Source of the DNA: Herbinix sp.
GTDB taxonomy: Bacteria > Bacillota > Clostridia > Lachnospirales > Lachnospiraceae
DNA length: 34,845 bases
Direction of reading: 5' to 3'
Assembly: GCA_029239235.1 (NCBI GenBank)
Contig: JAQZBD010000012.1
Location: 1-34,845 of the forward strand
Below the pieces are notes generated by a model that worked only from the letters and a program-made list of their open reading frames with translations, searched no databases and was not told the origin of the DNA. Shown here piece after piece: positions 8,931-18,585 of the stretch. The position numbers and the translations under genes are program-made. Position 1 is the first letter of the stretch. Each line of letters opens with the position of its first letter.

Positions 8931-10223
8931 CTACTTTTCTAATTGCCAAATATGAGCGTCTTTTCGAAAAATCAAGCATACCACTATTCCTGCAATAGCA
9001 AGTATAAGAAACAACAAAGCAGCTCCCGATCCTTTTCCGTTTCCAAACAGTATGGCTAGTAAACTATCCGGACTTTGTACCTTCATAAAAGGCTCGAATA
9101 CCTTGTCTATCAAAATCCCTCCTAGAAAATACCCAATCGGAATGGTAAAAAACTGCAGCGTATTTCTCGCAGAATATACGCGCCCCTGCATTTCTATAGG
9201 AATCGTATTTCTGAAAAGTACATCCATATTAGCTCCCATGACCGGTATTGCAATCCATCCAAGTATAGCGCCGATACACCATATGGGTGTTGATTGACCA
9301 AAGGCTAAGAAGAAATTTTCCGTACTCATAGAAAACAAAAGGGCATTACATATCACTCGAACCCTGCTTGGTGGAGAAGGTAATAAGGATACCATCAAAC
9401 TGCCTACCAGTGTTGCTATTCCTCCCGCCATATTTACAAGTCCCAGAGCCATTTCATTTCCATCTTGTCTAGATAGAATCATGGCAGGAAGTGCAGCGTT
9501 ATATGCGGACGCAATTAAATTAATCGCTGCCAGAAATAAGATCAAATCTAAAATCCCCCGATTTTGCTTTAGATAATGTAAACCTGCTTTTGCAGATTTT
9601 AATATCGTTTCTTTCACTTCATCCTTCCTTTTTATCTCAGGTATTCTAACAAAGAACATCAAAGATAAAAAGGCTACACTAAAGCTCAATAAATCAAAAG
9701 CTATCACCCATTGTATGCTGAACAAGGAAAGGAATGCCGTTGCTAAAACAGGTGTTATTACAGTCACAAGGGAATTGGAAAATGACCGCATTCCGCTGAC
9801 TCTTTGATAGTGCTTTTGGGGAGTCAACAGGCTTATTGTTACATCCGCAGCCGGCTGTTGGACTGTATTCATCAATCCATTCACTGCATTAAGGATGTAT
9901 AGATGCCACAGCTCCAATTTGCCCATCTGCAACAGAACCAGTACTATAACAGTACATCCTGCCGCAAAGCTGTCGCACACAAGCATACTAATCTTTTTAT
10001 TCCACCGATCACTAAGTGCGCCTGCAAAAACACTCATCAGAACATAGGGTGCATAAGAACAAATGGCAAGCATTGCTGTTTGCAGGGCAGACCCGTATTC
10101 TTGATATGACCATATAACCAGTGCAAAATTCGTCATGGCACTCCCCAATGACGAAAATGACTGTGTCAGCCACAAAATAAGAAAATGATGTAACTCCTTT
10201 ATAAATGATTTAATTGAATTCAT
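8931..10223 (-). CDS. MFS efflux transporter (MFS_3 / macrolide-exporter-like)
   Basis: 430-residue integral membrane protein with about 12 hydrophobic segments. The loop 2-3 motif is visible as GALSDRWNKK, typical of MFS drug antiporters. The N-terminus (FLILWLTQSFSSLGSAMTNF) resembles the Mef and EntS type of exporters; substrate unknown. The ATG at 10223 has AAGGAG 11 nt upstream. An in-frame TTG at 10283 with GGAGG 8 nt before it would add 20 residues not expected in this family. Both ribosome sites lie in a structured leader with a short upstream peptide, so expression is probably induced at the translation level. A terminator follows directly. Confidence 0.85.
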   Translation of the reverse strand: MNSIKSFIKELHHFLILWLTQSFSSLGSAMTNFALVIWSYQEYGSALQTAMLAICSYAPYVLMSVFAGALSDRWNKKISMLVCDSFAAGCTVIVLVLLQMGKLELWHLYILNAVNGLMNTVQQPAADVTISLLTPQKHYQRVSGMRSFSNSLVTVITPVLATAFLSLFSIQWVIAFDLLSFSVAFLSLMFFVRIPEIKRKDEVKETILKSAKAGLHYLKQNRGILDLILFLAAINLIASAYNAALPAMILSRQDGNEMALGLVNMAGGIATLVGSLMVSLLPSPPSRVRVICNALLFSMSTENFFLAFGQSTPIWCIGAILGWIAIPVMGANMDVLFRNTIPIEMQGRVYSARNTLQFFTIPIGYFLGGILIDKVFEPFMKVQSPDSLLAILFGNGKGSGAALLFLILAIAGIVVCLIFRKDAHIWQLEK

Positions 10224-10227
10224 TTTT

Positions 10228-10331
10228 GACTTTGCTCCTTCAAATTTTAATTTATTTGTCGAGATGCAAAGTCTACCGGACAATTATTATACCTCCATGC
10301 GAGTTTGTCCTCAGACCTTGCATGGAGCAAA
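10228..10331 (-). promoter_or_regulatory. Translation attenuator of MFS gene: competing RNA hairpins
   Basis: Read on minus. Hairpin A: CTCCATGC (10327-10320, inside the leader peptide codons) pairs with GCATGGAG (10300-10293), burying the GGAGG used by the TTG at 10283. Hairpin B: GACTTTGC (10273-10266) pairs with GCAAAGTC (10235-10228), next to the AAGGAG of the ATG at 10223. A third, exclusive pairing joins TTTGCTCC of the leader (10331-10324) to GGAGCAAA (10238-10231). GGACAA (10309-10304) can also pair with TTGTCC (10283-10278). All are perfect matches of 6-8 bp. No T-run follows, pointing to translational rather than transcriptional control. Folding is my inference. Confidence 0.6.
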
Positions 10332-10349
10332 AGCAATACAAAGCTTCAT
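10311..10349 (-). CDS. Leader peptide of MFS exporter, MKLCIAFAPCKV
   Basis: A 12-codon frame starts with ATG behind a near-perfect ribosome site (TAAAGGAGG, 5 nt before the ATG) and ends with TGA. It ends 88 nt before the exporter ATG. Codons 8-10 (Ala-Pro-Cys) form the left arm of hairpin A, so a ribosome paused there would free the downstream ribosome site. The layout matches leader-controlled antibiotic resistance genes such as erm and cat; the peptide itself is not one I recognise. No convincing promoter was found in the 70 bp upstream, so it may be cotranscribed with the GNAT gene. Confidence 0.65.
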   Translation of the reverse strand: MKLCIAFAPCKV

Positions 10350-10419
10350 TTTATCCTCCTTTATCATGAATACCACTACATTTTATAATCAATTACGCAA
10401 AATAATTATGCCTATTTCT

Positions 10420-10941
10420 CTATATGTCATCTGTACTTAATGCCGCATAAATATAGGTATCCCAATATATTGGATTATCTGCTTCATCCTTATGAAACGA
10501 AATATTCTGTCGAAGCTCTGCTTCTCTCCTTAATCCGATCTTTTCCATCGTCTTCCAAGAGGCCATATTAAGTGGCGTACACTCCGCATATACCCTATGA
10601 ACTCCTTGCGAGAAAGCCCACTGAACCACAGCTTTCGCAGCTTCACTCCCATATCCCCTTAGATGAAAGTTTTCATTTAATACATAACCTAACTCCTTTG
10701 AATTAAAATCTCTAACTCCCAAATATATATTACCTATCACTTTGTGTTCATCCTTCAACTCAATAGCAAAAAATTCTTGACTCCCACTGCGATACTTGAT
10801 TTCATCATCCATTTTATCAGTGCAAAAATCAGGATAACTTTCAAACTCCTTATTAACTCTTTGGAGCATATATTCACCCAAATCATCTCTATCTGTCATT
10901 ACAAAATTTCTAATAATTAATCTTTCCGTTTCTATTCTCAT
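10420..10941 (-). CDS. GNAT N-acetyltransferase, RimJ/RimL type
   Basis: 173 residues. It begins MRIETERLIIRNF, the usual opening of the Acetyltransf_3 group, and carries the acetyl-CoA loop LRGYGSEAAKAVV (R-x-x-G-x-G/A type). The later AECTPLNMASWKTMEKIG is also typical: a residue contact region followed by the N-x-x-S helix. It likely transfers an acetyl group to an amine, either a protein N-terminus or a small molecule or drug; the target cannot be told. A GGGGGAA stretch lies about 10 nt before the ATG. It lies upstream of the exporter leader on the same strand, and the pair may be a small defence unit. Confidence 0.85.
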   Translation of the reverse strand: MRIETERLIIRNFVMTDRDDLGEYMLQRVNKEFESYPDFCTDKMDDEIKYRSGSQEFFAIELKDEHKVIGNIYLGVRDFNSKELGYVLNENFHLRGYGSEAAKAVVQWAFSQGVHRVYAECTPLNMASWKTMEKIGLRREAELRQNISFHKDEADNPIYWDTYIYAALSTDDI

Positions 10942-11075
10942 TTACATGCTTTCCCCCAAAACACCCTTTTAAACTGCGAGTAAATATCTGAATTATAGCT
11001 CTTTCATACCGTTCCTCATCCTTTTCCTAACATTACGAAAACAACTATAAATCATTCTGCCAATTATAGAACAAA

Positions 11076-11234
11076 TCAAAAATAAATATGAGGCAGTTTC
11101 TTTTCTTCAGCATCCGCCTTAAAATTTCTCTTAACAAAAATCACTTCCTGATCTGTTGTCTGTATAGCATATTTATTTAACCAGTCAATAAAGTCTTCAC
11201 TTCCAAAGCATACTGCATCATCTAAATATAAAAA
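11076..11234 (-). pseudogene. Start-less remnant of an unrecognised gene
   Basis: A 52-codon open stretch ending in TGA reads FLYLDDAVCFGSEDF, then IDWLNKYAIQTTDQEVIF and onward to KLPHIYF. It looks like a real globular protein C-terminus, but an in-frame TAG (11237-11235) closes it upstream and no ATG, GTG or TTG lies inside at a usable position. I cannot name the family. The rest of the 300-bp stretch between the GNAT gene and the next gene shows nothing further. Confidence 0.45.
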
Positions 11235-11242
11235 CTAGTCAC

Positions 11243-11500
11243 CTAACTCTTTTTTCTAAATTCATTTATTAATAACAATATCGTCAAAAGAACCAAAACT
11301 CCCCATACCATCCACGCAATCGGAATTAGCCTTTGTAATTCCATAAAAAGCTGATTATTTAATTCATCTTGTTCCATCCATATTTCAACTCGATTATATC
11401 GATACCTCAAATTATCTATCAGAAAAATGATGAAACCCAAACATGCATTGAACAACAAAACTAAAATTATAATTATTCTAACTAACTTATTTTTCATCAT
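11243..11500 (-). CDS. Small membrane protein, two predicted TM helices
   Basis: 85 residues. A basic start (MMKNK) leads into a hydrophobic helix at about 6-29, then a charged middle (RYRYNRVEIWMEQDE) and a second helix at about 58-79, ending in EFRKKS. AGGAG lies 5 nt before the first of two adjacent ATGs (11500, 11497). Not recognised; no function assigned. The remnant follows at once, so the two may be what is left of a larger accessory locus. Confidence 0.6.
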   Translation of the reverse strand: MMKNKLVRIIIILVLLFNACLGFIIFLIDNLRYRYNRVEIWMEQDELNNQLFMELQRLIPIAWMVWGVLVLLTILLLINEFRKKS

Positions 11501-11739
11501 CCATTCTCCTAACTCAAAATATAAAGTTAATATGAATTCTTTATATAATACAAATATACATCAGATTACATGATTTTACCATTACTATTTCCAATTACCT
11601 CAGTCTAACCATTGATAGAATATTCTTAGATGTGTAAAATGAAAGGTCTATCAACTGCTTTGTAATGCTTTTTCTTACCTCCTTAAGCCGATAGCTATAT
11701 ACAGCGAACTGTACCAATCTCCATTTGATCACAACCTTC

Positions 11740-13368
11740 TTAGAATTTTAAATTCACCTTCCTTATTTTATCCCTAAGCAATAAAATATAGGGGGGAGCA
11801 ACCGATAGCTCGTCCACACCCATTCGTAGAAATTCTTCTGTTAATGTAATATCTGCCCCTAACTCGCCACAGATTCCAACCCATATACCTGCTTTATGTC
11901 CATTCTCCACTACCATCTTAATCATTCGAAGAATCGCTGTATGATGTGGATTATAAATGTTATCAAGCTTCTGATTTTGACGATCAATTGCCAGAGTATA
12001 TTGAGTCAAATCATTGGTTCCTATACTAAAGAAATCTACCTTGGGTGCAAGCAGATCGCTAATCATTACCGCCGCTGGGGTTTCAATCATAATCCCTTGT
12101 TCTACAGCACCTATCTTGATGTTTGCCGATATCAATTCCGTTTTGACTTCATCTGCGATTTCCTTTATTTGGTCAACTTCCTCTGTAGAAATGATCATCG
12201 GATACATAATTGCAATATTTCCAAAAGCACTTGCCCTGAATAATGCTCTTAACTGTGTTTTGAAAACATCAATCCTATCAAGGCAAATGCGGATAGCACG
12301 ATATCCCATTGCTGGGTTTTCTTCTTTTTCCATATCAAAATAAGAGGCCTGTTTATCCGCTCCAATATCAAGTGTACGAATAATGACTTTCTTTCCTGCC
12401 ATTGTTTCTGCCACTTTCTTATATACCATAAACTGCTCTTCCTCTGTTGGATAGGTAGTTTTCTCCAAATATAAGAATTCGCTCCGAAAAAGTCCAATGC
12501 CACCTGCATCATTTTGAAAAACAGAAGCCAGATCCGACAAATTACCGATATTAGCAAATAGGTTTACTTTTGTACCATCCAGAGTGATATTTTCTTTTCC
12601 CTTAACCTTCTGCAATAATTCTTTCTTGTGAAGCTCTTCTTCTTTCACTTTCTCCATCGCAGACAAGGTTGTGTCATCAGGTTCTATAAAAAATTCTCCT
12701 GTGTTACCATTAACAATTCCTATTTTAGCAACTATTGCATCACTTATCTCAAGGCTCACACCTACAATTGCCGGAATATTCATCATTCGTGCTAAAATAG
12801 CGGTATGCGAATGAATGGAGCCGTGAACTGTTACAAAGGCTAGAACCTTTTCTTTATCTAGCTGCACGGTTTCACTAGGAGTTAGGTCATCCGCAACAAT
12901 AATAGAGGGTTCCTTTAAAACAAATCCATCTGTGGCTTTGTTACTCAGAATACCAATGATTCTTTCGGAAACGTCTTTTATGTCAGCTGCTCTTTCTCTC
13001 ATATACTCATCCTCCATCATAGCAAAGACGGCGGATAGATTATCTCCAGTAGTTGCGACAGCATATTCTGCATTTACCTTTTGATTCTCAATTATATTAT
13101 GAATAGAATCAAGAAAATCCAAATCCTCCAGCATTAATTCATGTACTTCAAAAATGGCAGCGTTCGCTTCTCCAACCTCTTTTACTGCCCTTTGATATAG
13201 CTCTTGCAATTGTTTGGTAGCTTCTAGTTTTGCGGCTTCAAAACGCTTTATTTCTGCAACGCTATCATCTACATGATTTCTTTTAATTTCATGATCAACT
13301 TTATTCAATAAATTAATTTTTCCAATGGCTATTCCACTGTATACTGACTTTCCAACATACTTTTTCAT
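11740..13368 (-). CDS. ptsI: PTS enzyme I (phosphoenolpyruvate-protein phosphotransferase)
   Basis: 542 residues, about 30 shorter than most EI proteins. It takes phosphate from PEP onto a histidine and passes it to HPr. The N-terminal domain has the phosphohistidine at 188 in HSHTAILAR; the first part of that signature (GSIHSH) differs from the common GG-x-T-SH. The C-terminal PEP-binding barrel shows LFRSEFLYL, a conserved arginine stretch MGYRAIRICL, IMIETPAAV, SIGTNDLTQY and the catalytic cysteine in GICGELGAD. It is the last gene of the sugar operon, 16 bp after ptsH. A second, housekeeping copy elsewhere is likely but not visible. No clear terminator was found in the 239 bp after it. 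Confidence 0.95.
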   Translation of the reverse strand: MKKYVGKSVYSGIAIGKINLLNKVDHEIKRNHVDDSVAEIKRFEAAKLEATKQLQELYQRAVKEVGEANAAIFEVHELMLEDLDFLDSIHNIIENQKVNAEYAVATTGDNLSAVFAMMEDEYMRERAADIKDVSERIIGILSNKATDGFVLKEPSIIVADDLTPSETVQLDKEKVLAFVTVHGSIHSHTAILARMMNIPAIVGVSLEISDAIVAKIGIVNGNTGEFFIEPDDTTLSAMEKVKEEELHKKELLQKVKGKENITLDGTKVNLFANIGNLSDLASVFQNDAGGIGLFRSEFLYLEKTTYPTEEEQFMVYKKVAETMAGKKVIIRTLDIGADKQASYFDMEKEENPAMGYRAIRICLDRIDVFKTQLRALFRASAFGNIAIMYPMIISTEEVDQIKEIADEVKTELISANIKIGAVEQGIMIETPAAVMISDLLAPKVDFFSIGTNDLTQYTLAIDRQNQKLDNIYNPHHTAILRMIKMVVENGHKAGIWVGICGELGADITLTEEFLRMGVDELSVAPPYILLLRDKIRKVNLKF

Positions 13369-13384
13369 GCATTACCCTCATTCG

Positions 13385-13642
13385 CTACAGATTTTTAGTA
13401 CAAAACATTTCCAATTGTGCTGCAGCTATATCTTCATCTGCCCCTTCGATTAAGAAAGTAACTTTTTCACCATATTTAACTCCGAGAGCCATAAGCGCGA
13501 TCAATCTCTTTACATCAACTGATTTTCCATCTCTTATCAGGGTAATATTACTTTCATATAAACCGGCTTCCTTAACTAATAAACTAGCCGGTCTTGCATG
13601 AATTCCTACTTCTTCTGTAATTGTATAATCAAATTGTTTCAT
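13385..13642 (-). CDS. ptsH: HPr-like phosphocarrier lacking regulatory Ser46
   Basis: 85 residues from the ATG at 13642, chosen because GGAG lies 6 nt before it and because it places the active histidine exactly at 15 (GIHARPAS). An ATG at 13654 would add four residues. HPr carries phosphate from EI to the sugar-specific EIIA. In Firmicute HPr, Ser46 is phosphorylated by HprK and drives catabolite repression; here the region reads KSVDVKRLIALMALG, with Arg at 46. It should therefore carry sugar phosphate but not signal through HprK and CcpA. It lies between the regulator gene and ptsI, with a structured repeat in the gap before it. Confidence 0.92.
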   Translation of the reverse strand: MKQFDYTITEEVGIHARPASLLVKEAGLYESNITLIRDGKSVDVKRLIALMALGVKYGEKVTFLIEGADEDIAAAQLEMFCTKNL

Positions 13643-13657
13643 CTTAGTCTCCATTCC

Positions 13658-13802
13658 GCCGCATTAGCGGCTTAAAATTCTGAGTAAAATGCACGTTCCA
13701 TGCTTTATTTTCATACCCTATTTCAAAACCTGCAAACTTTAAACCGAAGGTACTAAACCCGGACGAACATCACAGCTCTTCCTGTGTGAAGATGCTTCTT
13801 CA
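13658..13802 (-). repeat. Structured intercistronic repeat, copy 1
   Basis: Lies between the PRD regulator stop and ptsH. On plus, GCCGC-ATTA-GCGGC (13658-13671) marks one end and TGAAGA-TGCT-TCTTCA (13787-13802) the other, with flanks ATTCCGCCGC and TGTGAAGAT shared with copy 2 at 30168-30268. Orientation relative to transcription is the same in both copies. The middle differs in length and sequence. Confidence 0.55.
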
Positions 13803-13829
13803 TCATACTAATTCAAGTCACCGCAGAGG

Positions 13830-15764
13830 CTACTGAAAGCATCTCACAACCTCTTCAATAAATTCAATATAGGTATTGCACCCAGTCACCTTTGAAGCAT
13901 TCGCCTTCTCCAAAAGTAATACGATTAAATTATCATAGACATCCTGGAATATAGCTCTATCTTCCTTATTAATAGCAAATAACAAGACAACACTAACAAA
14001 ATTATTATCCCACTCAATTGGTTTCTTATCATTTAACAAAATAAACATTCCTGTTTGATTTGCATTCATTTTCATTGAATGAGGTACTGCAATGTGTTCA
14101 AAATTGGTCGATGCCTGCTTCTCCCGGTCATATATCTCATCAAAGTAAGAGTTATTCACATAGCCTTCTTTTTCCATAATATCTGTCATAAAACGTATTG
14201 CTTCCTGTTTGTTATTAAAATTGACATTTTTATAGAAAAACTTAGGATTTGATATTTGCATCAAATTCTTTTTTAATCTAGCTTTGATTTTCCTTAGATT
14301 TATCTTTTGCATTTTATCATCAATATTTTCAAAATCTCGATCACTTAAAAATGGAGTAACCATAATATAATCCATACGAATTGTTTCGAGCACCGGAATC
14401 GTTGATATGATTAAATCTGCCTTATCAGCTTTTTTAATCTCATCAATTGTTGTTATAACTGTCTTTATCTCTAATTTCTCACCATATCGCTCTGTCAACT
14501 TTTCCAACATCTTATTAGAAAAATCATAATATTGAGGAAACAAAATAATACAGCTGATAATTTTACTTTTCGATTTTTGGGTTTCTAAATTACCGCCTAT
14601 GTGAAGTGCAATATAGGCGATTTCATCTTCTTTAATATCACGCATTGTTATTTCTTTTATTTTATCGGCAACGCCAACTGCACATTCAAAAATAAGTGGG
14701 CATGTATTTCTAATCTGATCCAGTAAAGGATTTTTCGTTGTATAGCCATTTTCCAGTCTGATTAATAGATTCTTAATATGCAGAGTGAATTTGACTATAA
14801 AATCCTGATTATTCGTATCAATAAAATAAGTATTTTTAAGTAAATACCGAATTTCATCAACAATCCGGATACAATCCTCTCCAACAACATATTCAATATT
14901 ATCACTATTTAATTTTGCAAAATCCATCTTCATGAGGTGGCTCATCAATATGATTGCTAATTCTTCTAATTCAACAGGATTGTAACTTACGTTAAAATTC
15001 TTCTCTATTTCTGTTGCTATTTTTTGCGCTAGCTCCTGCTCTCTGATTCCGAACTGTTTGCCATCATTTCTGGAGTTTCCAAAGGTTCTATTCTTATTAA
15101 TACGATCCATTCCAATAACAATATCCAGCACAAGACTAAGAAGTGCATATTCATTAATAAAATAATGATATTGTTTACATTGTTCAACAATCAATGACTG
15201 TAGTAATTCAAGATTGTATCCCGGAAATGCTTTTTCAATGACCTGCAGGCTCATAACATTGTTATTGAATTCTTCATATAAAATATTACTGAGGATTTTT
15301 CGTTTATCTATCTCTTTTCCTTCCAGTAAAACGTAGGAATTTGAAGTTAAAACATACAAATCGAATTCCAGAAGTTTTTTTCTTACTTTAATCATATCTT
15401 TTTTAATGGTTTCGAAGCTAACAAAGATCTCTTCGCTGAGCTGATATAGGTCTGTTTTTTTGTCTCCGGTGGTGTCGTTGGTAAGTATTTTCGTAATGAT
15501 ATAGTTTACTCGTTCTTTTGAAGTCTGGGGTAACTTCATACTGGAATCATCTAATACTTTTCGAGCTAATGCATCATCAATGGAGTAACCCTTTCTAGAA
15601 GAAGTAATAAGTCCTTTTTCGTGATAATTAATTTCTGCAATATAATTTATAATACTTCTTTCTGATACATTTAGTTTACTGGCCAGATAACCTGCGGTTA
15701 TCCAGTCATCCTGATCTAACATTACTTTAATCAATTCAGTACATTTCGTTCTCATCTTCACCAT
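13830..15764 (-). CDS. PRD-containing PTS regulator, LicR/MtlR-like
   Basis: 644 residues, probably the operon's transcription activator. In order: a winged-helix HTH (about 8-65), a second helical DNA-binding part (about 85-150), PRD-I (about 190-290), PRD-II (about 300-395), an EIIB-like domain (about 400-465) and an EIIA domain of the mannitol/fructose type (about 515-640) with its phosphohistidine at 562 (AVPHS). PRD-II keeps His329 and His388. In PRD-I the usual first histidine is Asp214 (LSLVLDIVIGMDRI), while His276 remains. The EIIB part lacks a clear C-x2-G phosphocysteine loop. The gene starts 12 bp after the EamA stop. A start at 15755 is also possible. Confidence 0.88.
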   Translation of the reverse strand: MVKMRTKCTELIKVMLDQDDWITAGYLASKLNVSERSIINYIAEINYHEKGLITSSRKGYSIDDALARKVLDDSSMKLPQTSKERVNYIITKILTNDTTGDKKTDLYQLSEEIFVSFETIKKDMIKVRKKLLEFDLYVLTSNSYVLLEGKEIDKRKILSNILYEEFNNNVMSLQVIEKAFPGYNLELLQSLIVEQCKQYHYFINEYALLSLVLDIVIGMDRINKNRTFGNSRNDGKQFGIREQELAQKIATEIEKNFNVSYNPVELEELAIILMSHLMKMDFAKLNSDNIEYVVGEDCIRIVDEIRYLLKNTYFIDTNNQDFIVKFTLHIKNLLIRLENGYTTKNPLLDQIRNTCPLIFECAVGVADKIKEITMRDIKEDEIAYIALHIGGNLETQKSKSKIISCIILFPQYYDFSNKMLEKLTERYGEKLEIKTVITTIDEIKKADKADLIISTIPVLETIRMDYIMVTPFLSDRDFENIDDKMQKINLRKIKARLKKNLMQISNPKFFYKNVNFNNKQEAIRFMTDIMEKEGYVNNSYFDEIYDREKQASTNFEHIAVPHSMKMNANQTGMFILLNDKKPIEWDNNFVSVVLLFAINKEDRAIFQDVYDNLIVLLLEKANASKVTGCNTYIEFIEEVVRCFQ

Positions 15765-15776
15765 CTTTTCAAATGT

Positions 15777-16655
15777 TTATGATTCTTTACTTAATATTCT
15801 TATTGCAAATAATACACATGCAATCCCAAGGATATTTACAAAAGTTATGGATTCATCAAATGCTATAAAGCCAATTAAAGTCGCGACTACCGGTTCTATT
15901 GATGCTATAATTGATACTTTACTTGCTTTGATATGCTTAAGTGCAGTCGTAAATAAAATATATGGTATGATATTGCACAGAAGTGCTGTAATTATTATGG
16001 CTATTATAGAAATTGGTGCATTCATTGCAATTCCTATGATTCCTTTGATATCACAGGCAAAAAGTCCACCGATGCTGGCAAATAAAAATGAATAAAACAG
16101 TATTGTCAGTGAATGATATTTCTTTATCAATATTTTTGCTAGTATTCCATAAAAAGCGTAACCGATTGCTGCACATACTCCAAGAAAGATTCCCTTTATC
16201 GATATATCAACCTTGGTATTGGATAAAAGCCCTGATACAAGAGCACAACCTATTACTGAGAATAAGATTGCTAAAAGCTTTACACGTGTAATTTTTTCCT
16301 TGAATATTGGAACAGAAAATAAAGTTACAAAGATTGGTGATGTATATAATAGAACTGCTGCAACGGATAATGATGTTAGTTGTATTGCTGCACAATAGCA
16401 GGTATTATAAAATAAAATGCTTAAAATTCCTGTTCCAACAAACCACTTAATATCTTTCTTAGCAAGCTTTAATTTATTTATGTCCGTTATCATCAAATAC
16501 ACGCCTAACAAAATAACCGATACAAATAACTTAGCTACCACCATTTGAATGGGCGACAAACCATAGCCTGATAATACTTTTACTGTAATTCCTAACGCAC
16601 CCCAAAAGCTCGCCGCTAAAACTACTAATAAAGTTGCTGATTTTTTTGTATTCAT
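15777..16655 (-). CDS. EamA/DMT-family transporter
   Basis: 292 residues with about ten hydrophobic helices arranged as two EamA halves; the second half begins near residue 150 (GIFLGVCAAIGYAFYGILAK), and SIIASIEPVVATLIGFIAFDE is the typical motif before the last helix. Such carriers export or import small metabolites; the substrate is unknown. AGGA lies about 6 nt before the ATG. It sits between a GH1 gene and the PTS regulator, so it may export a by-product of the imported glycoside, such as an aglycone, but this is a guess from position only. Confidence 0.85.
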   Translation of the reverse strand: MNTKKSATLLVVLAASFWGALGITVKVLSGYGLSPIQMVVAKLFVSVILLGVYLMITDINKLKLAKKDIKWFVGTGILSILFYNTCYCAAIQLTSLSVAAVLLYTSPIFVTLFSVPIFKEKITRVKLLAILFSVIGCALVSGLLSNTKVDISIKGIFLGVCAAIGYAFYGILAKILIKKYHSLTILFYSFLFASIGGLFACDIKGIIGIAMNAPISIIAIIITALLCNIIPYILFTTALKHIKASKVSIIASIEPVVATLIGFIAFDESITFVNILGIACVLFAIRILSKES

Positions 16656-16744
16656 TTCATATCCTTTTCCATTTGTACCTTATTGTTATAAAAACGCCAC
16701 GCAACAAGCCCTTTGTCTTATGTTGAATTAATAAATGAGAGAGC

Positions 16745-16769
16745 TGCAGGAGACTTATTGCCTCCTGCA
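16745..16769 (-). terminator. Intercistronic hairpin after GH1 gene
   Basis: TGCAGGAG and CTCCTGCA form a perfect 8-bp stem with a 9-nt loop, 27 bp after the GH1 stop. There is no T-run, so it may be a weak terminator or an mRNA-stabilising end that lowers expression of the following eamA, regulator, ptsH and ptsI. Confidence 0.4.
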
Positions 16770-16795
16770 AAATCGCTCCTTTATTCATGTTATAT

Positions 16796-18584
<1,789 letters not shown>

Positions 18585-18585
<1 letters not shown>

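Noticed and set aside
9052-9297. 81-codon plus-strand frame inside the MFS gene
   Set aside because: Fully antisense to a clear coding gene with no ribosome site; a shadow frame. The same applies to the other antisense frames in gltB, ptsI, EIIC, ABC, gat and aspS genes.
10284-10289. TATAAT directly before the TTG start of the MFS frame as a promoter
   Set aside because: No -35-like hexamer at 15-19 nt upstream, and the bases are already explained as spacer after GGAGG.
11595-11732. 45-codon frame from a GTG just after ptsI
   Set aside because: AAGAAGG is only 2 nt from the GTG, the sequence has no recognisable pattern, and frames of this length are expected by chance in AT-rich DNA.
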